A DNA stretch of 34,745 bases from Acanthamoeba sp. SK_2022b. Lineage: Eukaryota > Discosea > Longamoebia > Acanthamoebidae. The position numbers were made by a program, and so were the translations under genes. Below the pieces are notes generated by a model that was given only the letters and a program-made list of their open reading frames with translations, was not told the DNA's origin and did not search any database. Shown here piece by piece: positions 29,425-34,745 of the stretch. The stretch is taken from assembly GCA_027943245.1 (NCBI GenBank), contig JANDJZ010000474.1:1-34745 (forward strand), read 5' to 3'. The first letter of the stretch is position 1, and each line of letters starts with the position of its first letter.

Positions 29425-29738
29425 AACAGCTACGCATCGCCAGCACAGTATGGCCGTATCGGTGGCCACCATCCACCTTCCATTTCAGCGGCCAGCGTCG
29501 GGTCGTGAGAAAGATCATTCCGAGGGGCTGAGGGGTTCCTTCCAACACCCTACTCGCCTTGCTCTCGGTCAGACGAGAAAATATGTGTATGATCGCTGTT
29601 TCTCATGCAAACTTGCACCGGGTAGGTATCCTCCCTTTGCTCACTGTGCACCTCCCATTTTGCTCTCGGCCCTGCCCGTTTTGCAGGTTTTCTGTGGCTG
29701 GCCCAGTATCATTGCTGTTCTTTTTGTGTGGCGGTTCA

Positions 29739-31289
29739 TCAGCCGCGCGAGGAGGGTGATGGGAGGTGAGCCATCGACACTGTGCGCAGTCGATTGATGG
29801 CCGCAGCTATCTCAAAGCGCCGCGGTCGCGCGTAGTTGCCCCGGTGCCGGAGCTCGTCAAGGATGTCAAGGCCTGGAGGCCGCGATCGACATCCGCCGGC
29901 GTCATGCGTGCACGGGCAGTGTGAGATACGCAAGACGATGAAGCCAACGATGGTGAAAATGAATGAATGAGAGGTGGGCGAACCTTGAGGAGCGTCGAAT
30001 CGCTGCTCGAGGGCGCAGAGGATGGACCGCAGCGAGCGCCGACCGTCCATGGCCAGCTCCGCGGCCTGGCAGTCCTTCAGTAACCGCAGCGCATCCGCAA
30101 TCGCGTTCGTTTGGCTTCGTTCCACGATCTGCTCCACTGCCGACAGGTCGATCTCTGCCAGAGGGGAAAAAGTAAGTATTTAATATTTAAATAGAAAGTT
30201 TCAATTAGGTTTCAAGTTGGGGAAAGGAGGGGCAAGGAAATGGGGTGAGTACCCGTTTCGCCAAAGAGCACGAGGGAGCGGCTGCTGACCTTCACCTTTT
30301 GACGGTCGCGCGAGGAGAACGAGCGGTCGATGGCCCGGCCCAGCGGATGTCGCTCGGTGACTGTGCCGAAGCGCTCTCCTGACGGAGACGATCGCGCACA
30401 CAGTGAGAACAAAGTTGCGAGCGGGTGTCGTCTCGGTCCGATCCACCGCCGACACGTGATCCTGCGTACCTCCTTCGTCGGCCAGTTCTGTCTTCACCTT
30501 CGCCGCTATGTCCTTGGCTTCGGCGGTAACGTCGCTGTGGGACATACAACGCCGTGTCACGTTTGAGCCATGGCGCGAGATCGGCAAAGTTTCCAAGTAT
30601 ATGAAAAAGTTTATCAAAAAATAAAAATAAACATTTTTAATGATAAAAAAATAATCGTAGACGCACCGAGGAACGTAGGATTGCATCATGATCACCGTGT
30701 CAGCCACGTCGAAATAATCTGTGGAGCAGGAACACGTCATCAGTGGGGCAGCACCGCTAGCGGCCGTGGGGCGCTCACTGTGCGTACCTCCCGATCCGCC
30801 AATGACCAGCACCGAAGAGACGCCCAGGTCCGAGTACATGGAGCGCACCTGTGCACATACGTGAGGATTGCCACCTTTGTGTTGCGTTGCGTTGCGTCGC
30901 GTATGAACCTTGTAGATGAAGGGAGTGATGGGCTCGTTCTCTTTGGCCACCAGCATCTGCATGCGCTTGTCACGGATCATGAAGTTGGTCGCCGATTTGT
31001 CCTCGTCAATCAGCAGGCCGCTGCACCCAAGCTGCACGCACACACGCCGGACAATTGTTACCTTTAATGCGCAAAGAACGAAGACCAAGACTACCAAAGA
31101 ACGAAGAACAAAACAGTGGACGCGTACCTCGAGGGCCTCCATGATGTTGGCCGCTTGAGATGTGGAGCCGCTGGCGTCAGGCGTGGAGAAGGCCGTGGTC
31201 GACTTGCCTCTGGGGAGGTTGCTGATGAAGGGCGAGATGTTCACGTTCTCGATGCCCCGCCCGTCCTCCGCCCTGATCTGTGCCGCGCT

Positions 31290-31353
<64 letters not shown>

Positions 31354-31744
31354 GGAGACGAGGTGAGGGCCCGAGCGGCACTGGGGGCTGAGCCTCACGC
31401 ACTGTCACTGCATCGGCATCGCAAACGACGAACTCTCGACCATCGCCTGGCAGTTTGTTGTAGACACCGACCTGCAGCGCCTCAAGCAATGTGGACTTGC
31501 CTTGACGATACGGACGCGTGTGGGTGAGCGATTCGCTTAAGCGGGGAGGTTGCATTGACTGGCGTTTACCGTGGAAGCCGCCGCCAACGATGAGCGTGAT
31601 GCCGCGCGCAATAGCCATGCCCTTGATCTTGCCCCGATTGGGCAGCGTGAACTCGCGCTCCAGGATTGGGGGCGTTTCGAACGGGACGGCCTCGGCAGCG
31701 TCCATCGGCTCATCGCAGGCACCTTCCATGCACCCAGGCACACG

Positions 31745-31794
<50 letters not shown>

Positions 31795-33274
31795 GGAGGG
31801 GTGAGCTGCAGCGGGAAGTGGGATTGGTGCGTTTGATAGTGTTTGGCGGTACCCGACTTGCGAGGCAGGATGGCGCCGTTGCGCACGAAGGCCAATAGGG
31901 ACGCGGTCCTGAGCTGCCCCCTGTCGAGATTTGAGGCGAGCACCAGTGATCGGTTAGCATCGGCTCGCTTGAGGCATGACGCAACGCTTGATGGCAACAT
32001 GTGAATGGCGGTTTGAGTGCGAGAACCTGAGGGCCTCTTGATCTTCGACGGAGAGGACATGCTCGCGGAGCGCACTGGGGTTCATATTGTCATAGAACAT
32101 GGTGCCGCGGACGATGCGCGGCACGTTCTCCGTGACGATGGTGGCCGCCCACGCGCCCATAATCGAACGGCCCTGGGCTGCCATTGACGTGTGTAGCCCC
32201 CCCCCCCATGTCCAAAAGTCAGATCAACTCAACGGCATTGGCGCGAAAACTTCGAGAGCCAGAGGAGGGAGTGGCTCGACATGTGGGTGAGCAGTGGATA
32301 GGGCGGGCCCCGAACCTGGGAGAGCGACGGTGAAGCGGACTTCGATGTGGGACGACGTGACTATGACCGAGGTGCGAGGGAGGACGTGTTGGCTGGGCTT
32401 GTCAATCTGCAGCTCGCCGCCCTTGGCCCCGCTCCACCCGCCGCTCGCCGTGCGCATATCGTGCCTGGACTCCCCCAACCCGAATACAAACAACACCGAA
32501 GGGTTGGTCAGCACCGACCGACGCATGGCCTCTGGCTCCATACTTGCGCAAGGTTGCTCCTGAGCTGGGAACGGCACCGATGCTCGTGGACGTGGCGGTA
32601 GAAGCCTCGAGCTAGGAAGTCGGCCAGCGCCACGGCCCTGGGAGGGAGCCCCCAACACGGCCGTTAATCAAAATTAATAAAAAATATACATTAAAAAAGC
32701 AGTGAAGTAGATGCCTGATGGTGGTGGAGTAGGTCTCAGGAGGGAACTGGGCCACCGTGTGCAAGATCTGTGCCCGGAAGTGCGACGGGGGAGCGAACGG
32801 GTCCGATTGGATGTGGTCCACGAAGAGTGTGAAGAAGCCGCAGTCGTAGCTGCCTGTCACACGCGTGGTGTCAGCTGCTGCAAGCGCTGTGGCCCGCCAT
32901 GACAGTGGCAGGCATCAGCGCACGCGGAACGCGGAAGTGGACGGACCTACGATGTCCTTGTAGGCTTTATAACCTCGGCCATCGAGCGAGATGAGGGTTC
33001 TTCGCAGCTGGTCTTGCGTGCTGCGGACAGGCGCGCGACCGCTTTGGCCGCTTCTACTGCTGTAGTTATCCGTCTCCTCCTCTGCAAGAGTGCATAGCGT
33101 GAGGGTGGGGAAGGCGGTTCACTACAGGAGTCCAGCTGTACCCATACGGCCGTGGTCGTCGCGGGTGTTCTCCTCGCTCCCGGGGTAGGGCCGCTTTTGC
33201 CCACGGCCGCCACCGTACTTCTGTTTGTAGTACCACCCGCGGCCGCGACCTCCGCCGCCACCTGGCGCATACAT
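29739..33274 (-). CDS. Predicted ATPase of the ABC class
   Basis: Large spliced gene; the start at 33274 gives MYAPGGGGGRGRGWYYKQKY, a Gly/Arg-rich N-terminus typical of eukaryotic members. Next come DQLRRTLISLDGRGYKAYKD, YDCGFFTLFVDHIQSDPFAP, a segment with HVLPRTSVIVTSSHIEVRFT, MGAWAATIVTENVPRIVRG, LLAFVRNGAILPRKSG, then the ATPase core: IARGITLIVGGGFHG/KSTLLE (Walker A G-G-F-H-G-K-S-T split by an intron near 31570), LQVGVYNKLPGDGREFVVCD, NVNISPFISNLPRGKSTTAF, LEVGCSGLLIDEDKSATNFM (Walker B LLIDED), MYSDLGVSSVLVIGGSGDYF and DTVIMMQSYVPRDVT. The C-terminus has HEIAAAINR-like RRFEIAAAINRLRTV, stop TGA at 29739. This is the PF09818-type family; its cellular role is not settled. Introns hold (CA)n runs at 31290-31352 and 31747-31793. 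Middle exon borders (32.2-32.7 kb) are uncertain. Confidence 0.88.
31290..31352. repeat. (CA)n microsatellite in an intron
   Basis: About 31 CA units in an intron of the ABC-class ATPase gene; on the gene strand it is a TG run near the 3' splice site, as in other genes of this window. Confidence 0.95.
31747..31793. repeat. (CA)n microsatellite in an intron
   Basis: About 23 CA units in the intron before the exon encoding CDEPMDAAEAVPFETPP of the ATPase. Confidence 0.95.
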
Positions 33275-33686
33275 TTTCAATGATTATTGCAGTGAGATTC
33301 GCAGACAACGGAGCCGTTTACGCCTTCCTATGCAAACCCTAACCCACGAACCTCCACGCTGCATTGGCCCACAAGTGAGGTTTGTTTTTTTTTTTTTTTT
33401 TTTTTTTTTTGTTTGTTTGTTTGTTTGTTTGTTTGTTTGTTCGTTTGTTTGTTTGATTGATTGTGTTTTTGTTTTATTTTTGTGCTTTTCCCTCCATTTT
33501 CTTGCCGGCCCAGCGCGATGACCGGCCGTCTCTGGCCAGCACACGGCAAACACCCAAGATACTCAAGGATAGACGTCGGAAAAAGGTGCTTTCATAGACA
33601 TTTCGTTCTCCGCACTTTGTCTGACCACAAAAACAGAAGACCAAGAGGCCACACTCCGCTTCTCGCTTCACAAACCCACAATAGCC
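33275..33686. promoter_or_regulatory. Divergent intergenic region, ATPase / GST
   Basis: 412 bases between two divergent starts. It holds a T26 run (33385-33410) followed by about nine GTTT units (33411-33459). No specific promoter box is claimed. Confidence 0.5.
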
Positions 33687-34745
33687 ATGGCTGAACAGCA
33701 GAACAAGCTCGTTATCGCGTACTGGGACATACGGGGTCTCGCACAGCCTCTCCGGTGCGCTGTCCTTCTCGCTGCCCCCAACTTACACTGGCACTGACAG
33801 TACCGCAGCTTCCTTCTGGAGTACACCGGCATCCCCTACGAGGACCGCAGGTACGTCCAGGGGGACGCTCCCGACTACTCCCGCGAGGACTGGCTCAGTG
33901 TAAAGGTGCGGTCGTCCCACAAGCACACAATAATCTCAGCAACCTCACTCGTGCACGTCCTCCAGAACTCGCTTGGGTTGGACTTTCCCAACCTGCCCTA
34001 TCTCATCGACGGCGATATCAAGATCACCCAGAGGTCTTGCTCCGCTCGACCTGTTGCTGCGTTGTTTAACACATCTCACCTTATACTTGCGCCACCCAAC
34101 AGCAACGCTGTTCTGCGCCACATTGCGCGCAAAGGCAACCCTGCCCTGTTGGGCAAGGATCTGAAGGAGCAGGCCCAGGTCGACATGCTCATCGACTCTG
34201 TGATGGACTTCAGAAACCGTACGCCCGATCTCTGCCGAGGACAACTGCCCCAATAGTGCTTCTGAGCCCTGGTCTGGTGATTGCGCAGAAAGCGTGCGCC
34301 TGTTCTACACTGGAGCGCAACAATTCGAGTCACAGAAGGCCGAGTTCTTGAATAAGCTGCCTGGCACGCTCCAGCCGTTCGACGCTTTCTTGGGAGGTAC
34401 CGCAGTGTGTGCGCGCGTGTGTCGTGGGAGATTGGCTCACCGTTCTATGTGCGACGACCCACCAGACAAGAAGTTCCTTATCGGGGACGAGCCAACAGTG
34501 CCGGACTTTCACTTCTGCGAGCTGCTCATCCAGCACACCATGATGGAGCCTGGCTGCTTGCAGAATTTCCCGCGCTTGCTGGTGCGTGCCTGACGTGTCG
34601 TTCACGTTGACCATCGCTCCGCGCTCACCCTTTGACCAAAACTTACTCCCACCATAGGCCTACGTGGATAGGTTCCGCGCGCTGCCCGCCATCGCCGCAT
34701 ACACAAAGAGTGATCGGTACCGCAACACGCCGGTCAACAACAAGA
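33687..34745 (+). CDS. Glutathione S-transferase, Mu/Alpha-like, 3' end beyond window
   Basis: Conjugates glutathione to electrophiles in the cytosol. Exons 33687-33754, 33809-33905, 33966-34033, 34103-34218, 34289-34396, 34466-34581 and 34658-34745 (open at the window end) are all in phase. The N-terminal thioredoxin-like domain has VIAYWDIRGLAQPLR (Tyr of YWDIRG is the usual catalytic residue), LLEYTGIPYEDRRY, DFPNLPYLIDGDIKITQSNA (cis-Pro NLPYL and the glutathione-binding QSN), and VLRHIARKG. The helical C-terminal domain has QVDMLIDSVMDFRNQ, LPGTLQPFDAFLG, KKFLIGDEPTVPDFHFCELL and NFPRLLAYVDRFRALPAIAA. The 220 or so residues seen are nearly full length. Class assignment rests on YWDIRGL and is good. 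Confidence 0.95.

Noticed and set aside
1..34745. CRISPR arrays, operons, bacterial signals
   Set aside because: None seen; intron density and spliced frames show eukaryotic DNA.

Overview
The window looks like nuclear DNA of an Acanthamoeba-type amoeba. The host genes are GC-rich, dense in short GT-AG introns, and carry long (TG)n/(CA)n runs inside introns. The four complete 119-nt 5S rRNA genes match what I remember of Acanthamoeba castellanii 5S rRNA. Species assignment is inference.

Left host block (1-13.66 kb): the 3' end of a membrane-anchored fatty-aldehyde-type aldehyde dehydrogenase (+); a coiled-coil/GRAM protein (-); an MFSD1-like major facilitator (-); a low-complexity hypothetical protein (-); CDC123, the eIF2 assembly factor (-); a DDT/WHIM chromatin protein (+); and a GNAT acetyltransferase (-). 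Right host block (26.7-34.7 kb): an HROB/C17orf53-like OB-fold recombination factor (-); a predicted ATPase of the ABC class (-); and a Mu-like glutathione S-transferase (+, cut by the window end). These are ordinary genes and show no operon-like organisation.

Between them (13.7-26.4 kb, with an outlier at 28.8-29.5 kb) lies an AT-richer, CpG-poor mobile island studded with 5S rRNA genes. Complete 5S genes sit at 13783 (+), 17315 (+), 25550 (-) and 29306 (-). A fifth 5S gene is split exactly in two (14717-14757 and 16293-16370) by a 1.5-kb insert. That insert carries its own CCAAT/TATA-type promoter and an ORF with a complete His-Cys box of the I-PpoI homing-endonuclease family. The next segments hold decayed reverse transcriptases: a LINE-like fragment at about 16.7-17.0 kb and a DIRS/YLDD-type fragment at about 17.8-18.2 kb.

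From 18352 to 25242 lies a 6.9-kb segment bounded by 33-bp inverted repeats. It contains two divergent genes reading out of a shared promoter region: a leftward gene with the LQLDN...ENKN...HEDID signature of a transposon-associated protein family, broken by stops, and a rightward, intron-rich gene with a ParB/sulfiredoxin-like domain. The introns of the rightward gene repeatedly carry an imperfect palindrome of about 22 bp. Decay in the island is dominated by CpG to TpG/CpA changes, while the complete 5S copies remain clean.

The most novel parts are the homing-endonuclease element sitting in a 5S rRNA gene, with a possible -1 frameshift site, and the two-gene ParB-like element.
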